From the NCBI GenBank assembly GCA_027475525.1, contig JAMWFC010000092.1:62001-126000 (forward strand): DNA of 64,000 nt, given 5' to 3'. How positions within the stretch are numbered: position 1 is the first letter of the stretch; the number at the start of each line of letters is the position of its first letter. This DNA comes from Macrolepiota albuminosa. Lineage: Eukaryota; Basidiomycota; Agaricomycetes; Agaricales; Agaricaceae. This document shows, piece after piece, positions 10,148 to 22,131 of this stretch. The position numbers and the translations under genes are program-made. Under the pieces are notes generated by a model that ran no database searches, was not told where the DNA came from, and saw only the letters and a program-made list of their open reading frames with translations.

Positions 10148-10427
10148 TTCAACTTTCTATGCATGACACCCCCAAGGATAGGGACAAATTGGAGACGGTC
10201 ATCACAAGTCTGTAACCCACCCATACATATAAATAATCTGGGAATGATATGGACTTAGATTTCAACAGAAGGGCACATTGGATTGCGATTAGCGAGGTAC
10301 GAGCAACTGGATTTACAACTCGTATACATATTGAGGAATCTGGGGAGTGATCATATTCCGGCATTTGCACAATTGCTAACATGGACTTGAATTTGAACTT
10401 ATCATCGCCAAGTCACTACTGTGAGAC
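10148..10427. other. Spacer between the inverted arms, left part
   Basis: Unique sequence; nothing recognised. Confidence 0.4.
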
Positions 10428-11026
10428 TCAGTTGATATTGAATTCCGGAATAGACCTGATCCGTTCAAGCATTTTCAGCTGTTCTTTGATCTTCTCGTCC
10501 TCGTCCTCTAATCCAGTCAATGCTATCATACTCGCTTCGAGGTCTTGACCATATTGGATTTTGTTCATCCTCTTAAGTATGGTTATCTTACTCCGCATGT
10601 CTGCAAGCCGACTCTCGAGTACCCATGCTTGACTCACGGCAACAGGATATTTGTCATGATACCCCTTTCAGCCCAGATAATACTGTCGCGAAGCATCTCA
10701 TTGGTATTCTTCAGAGGTTGGCCATCAAGTCCCTTGACAGGGAGATGATTTGTAGTAACTGGTTCATTCTTGAATTTGACTAAAATCCAGTTTCCTTGCC
10801 TGTCAACGTTTCTTCCTCGTAGCTTTCGCCTTTGTTCCAGGTCAATCGTCTTCATGACATACGCTGAAACGTCCATGCTCCCATTATGATCTTCTGTCAA
10901 CTCTAGGTCTGTGCACTCACGAGGTGTCACATGCGTACACTGACAGACCACAGACGCCGGTACCTTCCCAGCTGATGATCTTGGATATCTAGCGCGCATC
11001 GTTGCGCGTGAGTCTATCTCGCCCAA
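10428..11026 (-). CDS. Hypothetical protein in the palindrome spacer
   Basis: Two abutting minus-strand frames: 10634-11026 (about 130 residues with an SVVCQCTHVTPREC cysteine cluster and many charged residues) and 10428-10637 (about 69 residues, coiled-coil-like, ending RSIPEFNIN). A GTGAGT donor-like site sits exactly at the junction, so they may be exons of one gene, although the only nearby acceptor would give a very short intron. No family is recognised. It lies only in the unique spacer between the duplicated arms. Confidence 0.35.
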
Positions 11027-11559
11027 AGTACCACATTCTGCTCCTACGCGGGCTGAGCCCTTCTAAGCCCTGAGGCCTAAGTCCTACTTCCCATGGACAG
11101 ACCGTACTCTAAATTTAGTTTTGCTCATATTTGAAAGTCTGCCGATTGTAAAACTTATCATATTACTGGCATTTCCCGAGACTCTGTCGACTATGTGAGT
11201 GAGTGAGGATTCATATTTTTACGTCAACCTCCAACTTCAACAGCAGCAGAACTCGTTGTACACGATCCTATCCATCGTTACATGGGAAACATAAAACCAG
11301 TACTCAGTATCAGTTGTCTACTTTTTGTTTTTGAGGACCGAGACCCACGCAGACCAGCTGCTATATTGTACACTAAGACTATTTGTAACCTAATTGCACA
11401 TCATATGACTAAACCACCAACATTAAATACAATGAATGCATGGGATGGCATGAGATGAGATGGATGTGATGCGATGCGATGGACGACCATAACGACAAGT
11501 AACGCACGATGCACATCACAAAAGGATCTCCATTCTCCATTCCCTCTTACGGCACTCAC
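11027..11559. other. Spacer between the inverted arms, right part
   Basis: No gene recognised. A short GATG/GCGATG-rich stretch lies near 11450-11485. Confidence 0.4.
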
Positions 11560-11690
11560 CTAAAATCCCTCAAACAGGAAAGAGCGCGGGAAGGAGATGA
11601 ACACCAATAAGGAGGAGCCAGCCGAGCCTGAGGTCGTGCAGCCAACGTGTGGCAGGCGTGAGCCAGTCGACGATTTCTCATACCATACCA
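11560..11690 (-). pseudogene. TVP38-like exon fragment next to the right arm
   Basis: The minus strand reads an LHDLRLGWL-type stretch followed by a hydrophobic run, nearly identical in DNA to part of the TVP38-like sequence at about 17010-17110 (shared CACGCTGGCTGCACGACCTC-type block). It is isolated from any other exon, so it is a stray fragment. It keeps the frame that is broken by a 5-bp insertion in the 17-kb copy. Confidence 0.5.
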
Positions 11691-11841
11691 ATTTTGTTTC
11701 AGCATTCAGTGAGAACTCGCTTTGGTTATAATTAGCAGAAAAGATAATAGAAAGGTAGCCAAACACGACCATACGGCGCGTGAATTCGACTAGTACCTAC
11801 CCTCTACTGTTCCCCACGTGCACGTTACAATTACATGCATC

Positions 11842-12979
11842 ATGCCGCGTAAAGACGCTCCTTCAGGCCCAATTTCCGCCCAAGCCCAGCAAGATCTCGT
11901 CTCTGACGGTATCGAGAACTTTGAGCTCCCCAAGAGCCTCGTCACCAAGATTGCCAAATCCGCTGTAAGCCCTTTTCCCCCTCGTTCTCGTTCTTTGAAT
12001 ATCTGACCGCGGACACACACGTAGCTTCCGGATAATGCGAAACTGCAGAAGGAAACTGTGTTGTCGCTTGTGAAAGGCTCGACGGTGTTCATAAATTACC
12101 TTGATACGTTCCCATTATTATACCATGTTTTTTTTATTCGTGTGTGTTTACAATTACGAACCTTTAGCTGCGACGTGCGCATATGATTATAGAGTCATAT
12201 CACGAACTTCTCTCAATGCGTTTAAGCATAATGTAGAGCCCACGACGTGGCGGTCTCGAAGCAACACAAGTCCATCTCCGCCTCGGACGTGCTGAAAGCG
12301 CTCGAAATGATTGAATTCGGTGACCTCGTCGAGAAGCTACAAACCGAGCTAGTCGGTACGTATGTCTACCACGAAACATGTCCAATCTCTAATTAAAATA
12401 CAATATATATCAGTTTACCGTGCCAATGTCAAAACCGACAAGAAGAAAGCCCCGCCGCCATCCTCTGCGTCCGTGTCCGCGTCTATATCCGTGCCCGTGC
12501 CCGTGCCCGAGTCCGAGTCCGAGTCCGCACCTAACCTCGAATTCGCAGCCTCAGCCTCAGCCTCCGCACCACCGCGTCCTCCGACGATCAAAGCCAAAGC
12601 CAAAGCCAAAGATCTCGGTGCGCCATTCACATCTGTGCCGCTCGTGCAGCACGCGTTGCAGGCGCACCCGAACCAGATGGACGTGGATTGGGAAGAGCTT
12701 GGAGATGCTGCTGCTGCGGCGTCTATATCTGCAGCTAGGGGATATGTGGGTCAAGATCGGGAAGGCGATGAGGTGGGTGACGAAGGAGAGGGAGAGGAGG
12801 GTCCGGATTATCAGGACGAGGGGGACGAGACTGAGGAGGATGAGAAAGGTGGAGAGGAGGTTGTGGATCTGATGCAGGTTGAGGAGGCAGAGTTGCAGAA
12901 GGATGCGCGGGGACTTGACGATGCCGGAGGAGTTGGGACAAACGACGTCGCTCTCCAAAGAGAAGACCCGCATGTTTAA
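11842..12979 (+). pseudogene. DPB4: Dpb4/POLE3-type histone-fold gene, right copy (one splice donor lost)
   Basis: Histone-fold subunit of DNA polymerase epsilon and related remodellers. Exons: 11842-11964 (MPRKDAPSGP... ELPKSLVTKIAKSA), 12025-12103 (LPDNAKLQKETVLSLVKG... FINYL), a 7-nt exon 12168-12174, 12237-12355 (HDVAVSKQHKSISASDVLKALE...) and 12414-12979 (YRANVKTDKKK then an acidic tail). Exons 2, 3 and 4 join as L-A-A-T-A-H, the usual sequence of the family. The donor after exon 2 reads AT instead of the GT seen in the left copy, which should disrupt splicing. The acidic C-terminal tail is typical for Dpb4 proteins. The family call is firm; activity of this copy is doubtful. Confidence 0.8.
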
Positions 12980-13065
12980 TGTGATAGAGTTTGTTTTCTT
13001 TGTAATGTTCTAGCTGTCGCTGGACATCCAGTGTTTATAAAAGAAATGAATACTCCTGCCTGTAT

Positions 13066-13164
13066 CTCTCTGCCTGGGAGTCGAACCCAGCTTTCGCGCG
13101 ATGTAACAATCGTAGTAAACACAGGAATGACAGGCGCGTGTACTAACCGATATACTAGCAGAGA
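13066..13164 (-). tRNA. tRNA-Asp (GTC) with 27-nt intron, right copy
   Basis: Inverted copy of 2794-2892 with the same perfect acceptor, anticodon and T stems. The one change seen is in the last intron base (C to T in the sense direction), so the mature tRNA is unchanged. Confidence 0.95.
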
Positions 13165-13690
13165 AGTTATTATTAGTCTCGGCTTTATCTATATATACCC
13201 AGTTGGCTTTCGAATCAGCCCTTTAATTGGAAAGGTTCCCGATGTTCCTTGTAAAAAAAACGTTAGGCTCACAGGAGATTGACCCAACATGATAGATGAG
13301 TTTGGACATAAGCTCACATAGCAACCGCAACCGCAATCGGATCCTTCTTTTTTCTGATTCTGATTCTATGGTCTACTGGCCATCACATCATGTCATCTGC
13401 CATTGTTCCGGTGTCGAATTTCAAATTTCATCTCTCATACCTGGCGCTTGTTAATTTATGTATAGCTTTGTCCATTTGTAGCGCTGTGTTCCAGACGCTT
13501 CCATGACCAGATTTCATCGAAACCTCTTCCGCTTGGACGAGTTCCTCCACTGAACCATATCAAGATGTCCATTGTGCAACTATACCTCTATAGTTCAACC
13601 GCAACATTTCAAAAAGTCCGTATTGTGTACAGATGTCGTCTATTTATTACAGCATACGTATACAACAGCACTTGAACAACGCCGCCGCAA

Positions 13691-14734
13691 ATGCCTACGG
13701 CCCTTGTCATTGGCGCGTCGCGTGGTCTCGGATACGAGCTCACAAAAGTCCTCCACGCAGACGGTTATCGGATATTTGGAACAACCCGCTCAGGTGACAG
13801 CCAGCTCCCGCCTGGCCTCGAACGTATCAGCCCAATCGACGCCGCCCGCGAAGATGCAGGCGCCAAGATCGCTGTGGCGCTGGGAGAGACCAAGCTTGAT
13901 TTGGTCATTGTGAATGCTGGGGTTTTCAAGAAAGAGGTGCGTCGTTGGCTGGGCCAAGCAGTGTCGAGGCGATCTTAATGGTGCCACGCTATCTATCAGT
14001 CTTTTAGTGAACCGAATTTTTAAGATGAGGTCAAGATGTACAAAGTTGTCGCTATCGCGCCTGTCTTCCTCGCCCATCATCTGTACGTATCACGTTTGAT
14101 TGTTACTTGCTCTATAGCATCTAATTTGTCCTCAGGTATCACACTGACCTGTTGACACCACGGTCAAAGTTCATCCTTATCACGACAGAGGGTGCCTCCA
14201 TCAAGCTACGTACGAAGGAAGAAGGCGGCGGGAACTATGGCCACCACGGAAGCAAAGCCGCTGCCAACATGGTCGGTAAACTCCTTGTCAACGATTTCCA
14301 AGATAAAGGCATCACAGTCGCTATGATCCATCTAAGTTTTAGTCCTAACAATCCCCAGCGCTATCGCAATTAAATATGATGTAAACCAAACCACCCACAG
14401 CCTGGCTTTATGCGGACGGACATGACCAAGGATGTTGGGTATGACAAATATTGGGAATCAGGCGGAGGTAAGGGTGTCCCCTCACTGATAATCAATCATA
14501 TACTCAACCTCAGCAGCTGTCGAGCCCGCTGTAGCGGCGCGGTCCACGGTAGATTTCATCACAACTCTCAGCCATGAACAAACGGGAACGTTCTGGGCCC
14601 CGCGAGGCCCAAGGTATGCTACAACCCATCTAGTCACAAACCCATGATTGTTCAACTATATCTACAGAGACATCGGCGAGGCTGAACGTGTCATGGGGAA
14701 GAATCTACCTACACCGCTCGAGTTACCCTGGTGA
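13691..14734 (+). pseudogene. Short-chain dehydrogenase/reductase, right-arm copy (nonsense and donor loss)
   Basis: Same gene as 1224-2245. Exon 1 begins at 13691 with MPTALVIGASRGLG. In exon 2 the codon after EPNF is TAA (14021-14023 region) where the left copy has GAA, giving a premature stop. After the exon 3 end (VAMIH) the left copy has a GTAAGT donor while this copy reads CTAAGT. The exon 3 acceptor (CCTCAG) is intact here but lost in the left copy. The remaining exons (PGFMRTDMTKDVGYDKYW..., DIGEAERVMGKNLPTPLELPW, stop TGA near 14734) are readable. The two copies have decayed at different places. Confidence 0.75.
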
Positions 14735-15426
14735 TTGTCCTCCAATTGTCTCGGTCTCGTATATCTTGTTTCGACTTCTTTCTTTGCATGTATTTTGGGT
14801 TACAACTAGGTGAAGGCAGGACGGCAAATACACATGAACTGCATTTTCAGCACGTCCTCTTTTCAAGGCGATTGTAATATGTAATTGGAGCGGAAAGCAT
14901 CCTTTGTAACAATCGGTGATTTTCAGAATTGTCTGGGCATCGATTTCTCGTTGAGGAACCGTCTGTAATCGCGGCGTCAGTTCTAGCCTGACTCGGCACA
15001 TTACAAGATGATGTTAAGCTCTTGTCGGATTCGCTTTGGCACATTCTAAGGTGGCTGTAAATCTCGTCGTTTTCGCAAAACCTTTGGGAATGGGCGGGCG
15101 GATGGATTTGTACCCATGATAAATCAATTGGCAACGGTGTCGGTTAGGAAACTAAGAGATTTGATGCTAGGAAGGAACTCTGAGACTTTACCGAAGCTTT
15201 GAGATTATCCACATGCGATAACCAGCTACTAGCCACCACCAAACACATGATATACCCATTCACTACAATCCTTCTATACTACAAAATTCTAGTATCACAG
15301 CACTAAACGGCGATATAGTATTCACGGAGCAAATATTCACATGACCATAGACCAATATTCCATTGCACAAACGATGAAAAAAGAGTCAAAAAAATTCCAA
15401 TATCCAAAGATAGTTGCGCGTGTACG
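14735..15426. other. Intergenic, convergent between SDR and TVP38-like gene, right arm
   Basis: No gene seen. Partly mirrored at 796-1223. Confidence 0.5.
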
Positions 15427-17180
15427 TCAACGAACTCTTCGAACTCTGCTGTTGAAAGCCCTCAGCGGGCGATGAGGCGTGAAACACAAGCTGTTCTCTA
15501 AGACTGGGCTGGTGATCTGAGGAGGGCTCTGGGGAAGGACAATGGCGTGGTAACGAGTAGAAATTGGTGGGGAAATGACGCCTTTCAGCAGACTGGTACT
15601 GCAGTTCGTATCGTGTTGCGCCGAGGCGGTAGTATACCCATCCCTGACATTGACCACAGCAGAATCCTCAGACGGGACCGGGGTTGGACCACGCGAGGAG
15701 AGAGGAGACTCCTCCATGATCCTGAATCCCTTACCGGGCTTCCACTGCGTTTTGTCCCCCGCGGTAGATGTAAACACAAGAAATAGTGTAGTAACCATAG
15801 AATCGACATGAAGGTTTGGAGGTCTACTGCTGGAAATATTGTGAGCATTCGCGCCGACGAGCATCTGGTCAATATCACTGATGAGATGGTCTGAGCCCGT
15901 TCTTCTATGTCGCGAAACCCTTCGTGAAACCATCTTCTTCCCAACCCCCGTGCCCGTGTTCCCCACAGTACCCGACGGCCTCAGAGTATCAATACGGTTT
16001 CCCTCTTTCACCTCCACCAGAATGCCGCGTTTAATGCTCGAGAACCACAAATACGGGTGTGAGATAAAGAGGCTGAACTTGCACCCGGATTCGGGATGCG
16101 CTGCAGAACATGTCTGCCGATTCGTATTGGCTGGAGGTAGGAGGGGATGCAGAGATGCTCGATGCTTGCAAAAGGGGTTGCAGATGTCCTGACAGACGGC
16201 GGTGCAGTTATCACGACTGTAATCTCCACGATGGGTGAAATCGTAGGCGGGGCGTGTATCAGAGCCAGAGCTGTCGTGGGTTGGGGTTGGGGTTGGGCAG
16301 GGATTGGGAGCTAGGGCGGGGACAGGGGAGCTGGAGCGGGAGTTTGAACTTGGACACAAGCACGAGTATGGGCACGGGCCAGCGCAATTGTTCATCATGT
16401 AGTAAATATGCCACATCGCGAGGAAGGTGATGAGGATTGTTATACTGAGGACGACGTCGATTATGATTCGAATCTTGGTGTCGGTCGTGCCTAGTTGGTG
16501 GAGTCAGTTGTTGTACGAATTGTTGGAGATTCAGGAGGGAATCTGAGGGATTGTTCAACACTCACCAGTCGCCTACTGTTCTAGAAGTACACCGAGATAC
16601 ATGACAATAAATTGTTTGGGCATGGACAGAATAGCAGCGAGAGAGAAGACAAAGGTGCCCATGCCACACGTCGAGAAAACCGCGGTCATGACTTGTGACG
16701 AAAGACGACATATGTACAATGACTCGGGATGGCACTCAACCGCGCAACAATCGCAATCTTGAACCCGCCGTCCCTGACGACCTTTGCAAGACAGGCATAC
16801 GGGATGTTGTCCTTTTCAAGCTTTTTGCTGCGTGCACGACAGTACCTGAACGTACTACGATGGAAATGAGTGCTTGTTTCTCGGGAAGCAGAAGCACGCA
16901 CTAGAAGTTGCCGACTTCGCCGAGGAACGTGCCCGCGGCGACAATGACGAAAATGATCCACATGCCGAGGATGACGACGATCTCATGGCCAAAGATTGGG
17001 GAGAAGGAGATGACGAAGAGGACGCCAATAGGGACGAGCCAGCCGAGCCGAGCCTGAGGTCGTGCAGCCAGCGTGTGGCAGGCGTGAACTAGTCGACGAT
17101 TTGTTTGTGGTAGATGGTGATGAGCGCCGTGAACACGAGGATGATGATCAGCGCCACATAATACCCGTTCCCTGCGGATT
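15427..17180 (-). pseudogene. TVP38: TVP38/TMEM64-family (VTT domain) membrane protein, right copy, decayed
   Basis: Golgi membrane protein of the SNARE-associated VTT/DedA superfamily. Reading down the minus strand: YYVALIIILVFTALITIYHKQIV (about 17175-17105), LGWLVPIGVLFVISF and FGHEIVVIL with AAGTFLGEVGNF (to about 16905), then KKLEKDNIPYACLAKVV and IALVARLSAIP-like segments (about 16830-16710), and a hydrophobic helix before MWHIYYMMN (about 16390). A long 300-residue polar tail (15427-16416) follows. Faults: a TAG where Trp is expected after KQIVD, a 5-bp insertion in CTCGGCTCGG that shifts frame, and a shortened loop before AAGTF. A second, diverged scrap of the first exon lies at about 17225-17275. 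Confidence 0.6.
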
Positions 17181-17725
17181 AGTGAAGGCACATGGACCAT
17201 TGAGAAACACACAGAGCCATTCCCTGTTCATTAGCGCCGTGAGCCCGACGACGACGACCAGCGTCACGTACTACACACAAACTAGAGGCAGCTGAGCGCT
17301 TGACGGAGGGTACGACGACGACATGGAGATCACTGCGAGTCACTTGGATGTTCACACAATAGCTGTGAATGTCTAAAGTGACGTGCGACGTGTGACTGGG
17401 CGCCTTCGGAGGAACTTATTCACAGGCTGCTTGTCCTTTCCAGTGGATGCCTGTCGACAATACAATATCCAGAGAACCATTTTCGTAATCACAGATTGTC
17501 AATGGTCATCCTGGTTCGAGGGTGGCGCAACAAGGGCCGTCGTTTGCTCTTTGTTTTCCGCCAGTTTTCAAGCCAATGATCGCAGATAGGCGCCACGAGA
17601 CAATAAATGATGCATTCACATGTTTAAGGCTATGCAGCAGACGAGGCCGCTTCTAAGGTTTGTAATACACAATGCCATAAGGCTGTGAAAGCTTCTGCTG
17701 TTGTACTTTCACCACTACGTTTACC
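17181..17725. other. Intergenic upstream of the ankyrin gene
   Basis: Contains a degenerate duplicate of a TVP38 exon (about 17225-17275). Otherwise nothing recognised. The last 100 or so bases are presumably the promoter of the ankyrin gene. Confidence 0.4.
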
Positions 17726-20700
17726 ATGACTGACTCGTGTTTTCCTGCCAATCCTGATATATCTGGCATCGGCGTGAGGGCTGCTATATATGCCCAGAAC
17801 ATACTCGGTTTTGCTCCTGCGCTTTTAGCCCTGCACAACGGAAGGATATCACGCACCAAACTCGAGAGCTTTGAGACACAATCTATGACAATTCTCATCA
17901 CTGGCTTCGCCATTCTTGTGTCGACCATGATCCTAGCCCGAACCCCAGGTAGTATCACCAATTATCATGCAACGATCATCCTTAACCTCAGCTGGATGAA
18001 TAACACAAATCTGTGCATTTACTTGCTATTCTACATCCAGCATAGGGTCAATCTCTCCCAGGAGGAGTTACGTGAAGAAATTGAGGAGGCGGTGGGCGTT
18101 GAAATACAGAGAGTTGATTCAATCCTCGGGCGCCGGTGGAAATACGAGATATGCAAGGTTGGTTTAAACCTTGTGGTGATTGTGGGCTCATTCCACTTGA
18201 CGCTCATGTCTGTAGTCGGTCTCTGGCTTTGGAGCAACCCAGTTGGCTTTGGACCCTCTAAACGATGCTCTCTTGATGCACCAATCAGCATCTTTGCAAT
18301 ACAAGTTCTACTGGGTTCTGTAGGACCCAAAGTCTGGTATATCATGATCTATTCCATCACTCTCCTTCCGATGTTGAATGTTATTATTCCTGGGATTTTT
18401 TTCGAAGCAATACTCTTGACTGTCCACAAATTTGGTAAAACATGGTGGCCTGGGCATCATTGGAAACATCGGATCACTATGACATCAGCCCTTTTGCCTT
18501 TGCTTACAATAAATATTGTCTTGCTTGTTGATAATGAAGTGACAATCAGGGTCAATATGCACCGGGGAAACCTTGGTCCAGATGAAACAAAATGGACATT
18601 TGGTCAGATTCTTGCCCTTCTTTTACTCCTTGTGCCACTTCGTGAGCTTGTAGAGTCAGTGTTGGAGCGCCATGCTGGGACACTTGGAAAGACACTCTAT
18701 AATGCATCAAGAAAGGGAAAAATAGATATTGTTCAGTATGTACTTGATCTTGGGGCAAAGATAGATGTAGTTGGTAAGGATGTATCAACTATATGATACA
18801 ATTCAGATACTCATGCTGTTTTAGATCCATCAATTCAAATTGCATCGAAAAATGGCCATCTAAATGTTGTTGAGTTTCTATTCAAGTATAATAAAGCTGA
18901 AAATACAAAAAGTGGGAGGTTATACTTAGCAAATTGCACACACTACTTATATTCTCAAGCCAGAAAAGGACTGGTCTACTGCAGTTAACTCAGCAGCATT
19001 AAATGGCCATCTAGACATTGTCAAGCTTCTGATTAAACACAATACAAACAGCAATGCAAGTAAGAGCTACGCCTGATGTATTGCACACACCTGTTTATAT
19101 TGTCAATCTAGATATACATGGGTGGATTGCACTTCATTGGGCAGCAGCAAAAGGACATTTAGATATTGTCAAGCTGTTAATTGATTATAATGTAGATGTG
19201 AATGCAAAAAGTGAGATTGAGGCATAATAGATTTTGCATATTGCTGATATACTGTTTTAGACAGAAATAAGTCAAGTGCACTTCACAGTGCAGCAAGGGA
19301 AGGGCATCTTAGTATTGTAAAGCTGTTGATTGAGCACAATGCAGATTTAGATGCACAAGGTAAGAGTTGAACCTAATATATTTCACATATAGCTGACATT
19401 TAGTTGATTTAGATGATAGGCAGCAATGTGCACTTTATCTGGCAGCAAAAAAAGGCCATCTAGACAGTGTAGAGTTTTTGGTTGAGCAGAATGCAGATGT
19501 AAATGCAAAAAGTAAAAGTTAAAGATAATAAACTTCACATCTAGCTGACATTAATTTAATTCAGATAATAAGCAATGTTCTATACTTCATGTGGCAGCAA
19601 AAAAGGGCCATCTGAACATTGTAGAGTTTTTGATTGAGCACAATGCAAATGTAAATGCAAAAAGTCAGAGTTAAACCTGATAGACTTTACATACTACTTC
19701 TGACATTGAGTTAATATAGATAATATGCAGTGTTCTGTACTTCATATGGCAGCAGAAAATGGGCATCTGAACATTGTTAAGCTATTGGTCAAGTACAATG
19801 CAGATGTGAATGCAAAAAGTAAAAGTTAAAATTGATTGACTGTCTATACAACTGACAATGACTTTATTCAGATGATAGACAGTATTCTGTACTTTATGTA
19901 GCCGCATACAATGGGCATCTGGACATTGTAGAGCTTTTAATTGAGTTCAATGCAGATGTAAATGCAAAAAGTATGAGTTAAACTTGGTATACTTCACATA
20001 ATGCTGATATTGAGTTAATTCAGATGACATACAGTGGTCTGTACTTCATGCAGCAGCATACAATGGGCATCTGGATGTTGTAGAATTCTTAGTTGAGCAC
20101 AATGCCAATGTAAATGCAAAAAGTAAGAGTTTAACCTGGTAGACTTTGCATGCAACTGACATTGAATTAATTGAGATGAAAATCAGTGGCCTGTACTTTA
20201 TGTGGCAGTAATGAACAAGCATTGGGACATTGCAATGTTTTTGATTGAACATGGTGCAAATGTAAATGAAACAGGCAAGCTTTGAACCTGATAGACTTTA
20301 TATACAGCTGACATTGAGTTACTTCAGATAATAAGCAGAAATCTCTACTTCATGTAGGAGCAGAAAATGGATATCTAGATACTGTGAAGTTTTTGATTGA
20401 GTGCAATGCAGATGTAAATGCACAAGGTAAGAGGTAAACCTGATAGACTTTAGATACAACTGATATTGAGTGTATCCAGATGAAAGTCAATATTCTGTAA
20501 TTCATAGAGCAGCAGAAAATGGGCATCTGGACATTGTTAAGCTATTGGTCAAGTACAATACAAATGTGAATACAAAAAGTAAGACTTAAACCTGATAAAC
20601 TTCACATACAGCTGACATTAACTCAATTCAGACGATATTCAATGGTCTGTACTTCATGGAGCAGCAAAAAATGGGCATTTTGACATTGTAAAGTTTTTGA

Positions 20701-21222
20701 TTGAGCAAAATGCAGATGTAAATGCAACAGGTAAGAGTTGAATCTGATAGACTTTACATACAGCTGATATCAAATTTATTCAGATATCAGACAGAAGTCT
20801 GTACTTCATATAGCAGCAGGAAATGGGCATCTGGACATTGTAAAGTTTTTGATTAAGCACAATGCAGATATAAATGCCAAAGGTAAGAGTTGAATCTGAT
20901 AAACTTCGCACACAGCTGACATTGAGTTTATTCAGATATTAGACAGAAGTCTGCACTTCATGTAGCAGCAGAAACTGGGTATTTGGACATAGCAAAGTTT
21001 TTGATTGAGCACAATGCAGATGTAAATGCAGAGAGTAAGGGTTATGTTTAATAGAATGTTTATAAAACTAATTTAATGCATTTAGACAAGTATCATGAGA
21101 CTGCTATTCATTCAGCAGTTAAAAACAGAAATTTGAAATATAGTGCAGCTTTGAATATAAAAAGTAAGTTCTGTTATCTTTGATCAATTGCACATTCTGC
21201 TGAGATTGCCAGTTTAGATTAG
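17726..21222 (+). CDS. Multi-pass membrane protein with 16 ankyrin-repeat exons
   Basis: Exon 1 (17726-18773) encodes about 350 residues beginning MTDSCFPANPDISGIGVR, with several hydrophobic helices, and ends in the first ankyrin unit (ASRKGKIDIVQYVLDLGAKID). Then come 16 short exons, starting at 18825, 18964, 19112, 19261, 19413, 19565, 19720, 19872, 20024, 20176, 20328, 20480, 20632, 20784, 20936 and 21086. Each encodes about one 33-residue ankyrin repeat (pattern LHxAAxxGHLDIVKFLIEHNADVNA). Every intron is phase 1 and about 50-57 nt long. Most donors are GT; the one after the 20176 exon is GC. A final exon gives TAG at 21220-21222. Similar N-terminal domains are common in Agaricomycete proteins of unknown function. 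The ankyrin tail predicts protein binding at a membrane. Confidence 0.75.
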
Positions 21223-21556
21223 TTCACTTATAACATAGCTACAAAAAAGCACAATAGATCAGACCAATTACTAGATTGAAAAACTATGAATAAAGTTAAT
21301 ATTAAGATAAAATCACAATAATGGCAAATGCTAATTGGTAGTAATAGAATAATTGAGTAGAAAAAAATAAAAAAAAGGAAAAAAAGTGAAACATGGCATA
21401 ACATGCACTACTTATTATAGTTTTTTTTTATTTTAGATCAAACTTTTGTTTAGATATATAAAAAAGCACATCTCTAATTTCTATAAAGGTAGTTTTTTTT
21501 TCTCTTCTCTTTTCTTTAGCACCTGAGTGACTTGTTTCACTGTATTGTAATGTTGC
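21223..21556. other. AT-rich downstream region of the ankyrin gene
   Basis: A- and T-rich, with runs of A and a T-rich tract; no gene. It ends at the solo LTR. Confidence 0.4.
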
Positions 21557-22131
21557 TGTAAGAGTGACCTCTAGAGGCTGTGGCTCAGTCACACAGCTGG
21601 CAGAGGAAGATCCAAAGTGTATTAGAATATATACTGACAATATCATGATAGCTACTCACCTGGCAGAGGGAGATCCAAAGAGAACAAGTCTAGGGATTCC
21701 CTATGCCAGGTTGGATGCTTCTGGGGCCTCTGAAGCATGGGAAACAACTGTACAGTACAACAAAACCTTAAAAACTCGAAAATTGCCTACACAAACACTT
21801 GTACAAATAAGGGGCAAACTCTGGCAAACTCTGGCTTATATAAGCGGTCTGGAAGAAAATTGCCTACACAAACACTTGTACAAATAAGGGGCAAACTCTG
21901 GCAAACTCTGGCTTATATAAGCGGTCTGGAAGTGGTGCTGAGAGGCCCACACTTTTCTGAATAGTAGCTAAAGAACCAGAGCACCTCAAGGGCTGAGAAT
22001 AGTACTAACAGATAGTGTTGAAAGAATAGAAACCGTAAAATAAAATAATGTCAAAAGAAATAAGAGAATGAATGAAGGGAGAGTGAAGAGATAAGGAGTG
22101 AAAAAAGGAAAAAATGAGGAGTCCCCTGATA
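21557..22131 (-). mobile_element. Solo LTR of the element C family (older copy)
   Basis: Matches the 5' LTR of element C (26067-26584) in reverse orientation from end to end. Flanking 5-mers GTTGC and GCTGC differ by one transition and fit a target duplication. The length is 575 bp because of a 77-bp duplication at 21778-21932; without it, 498 bp. There is no internal sequence on either side. Confidence 0.8.

Larger units (their letters stand above)
11683..16036 (-). repeat. Inverted segmental duplication, right arm
   Basis: Mirror copy of 335-10147, without the intron insertion. The arms differ by scattered substitutions and small indels, so they are not recent identical copies. Confidence 0.85.

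Noticed and set aside
16270..16312. Telomere-like TTGGGG repeats
   Set aside because: The run encodes Pro-Thr repeats inside the TVP38-like tail on the minus strand and is too short; fungal telomeres usually have TTAGGG.
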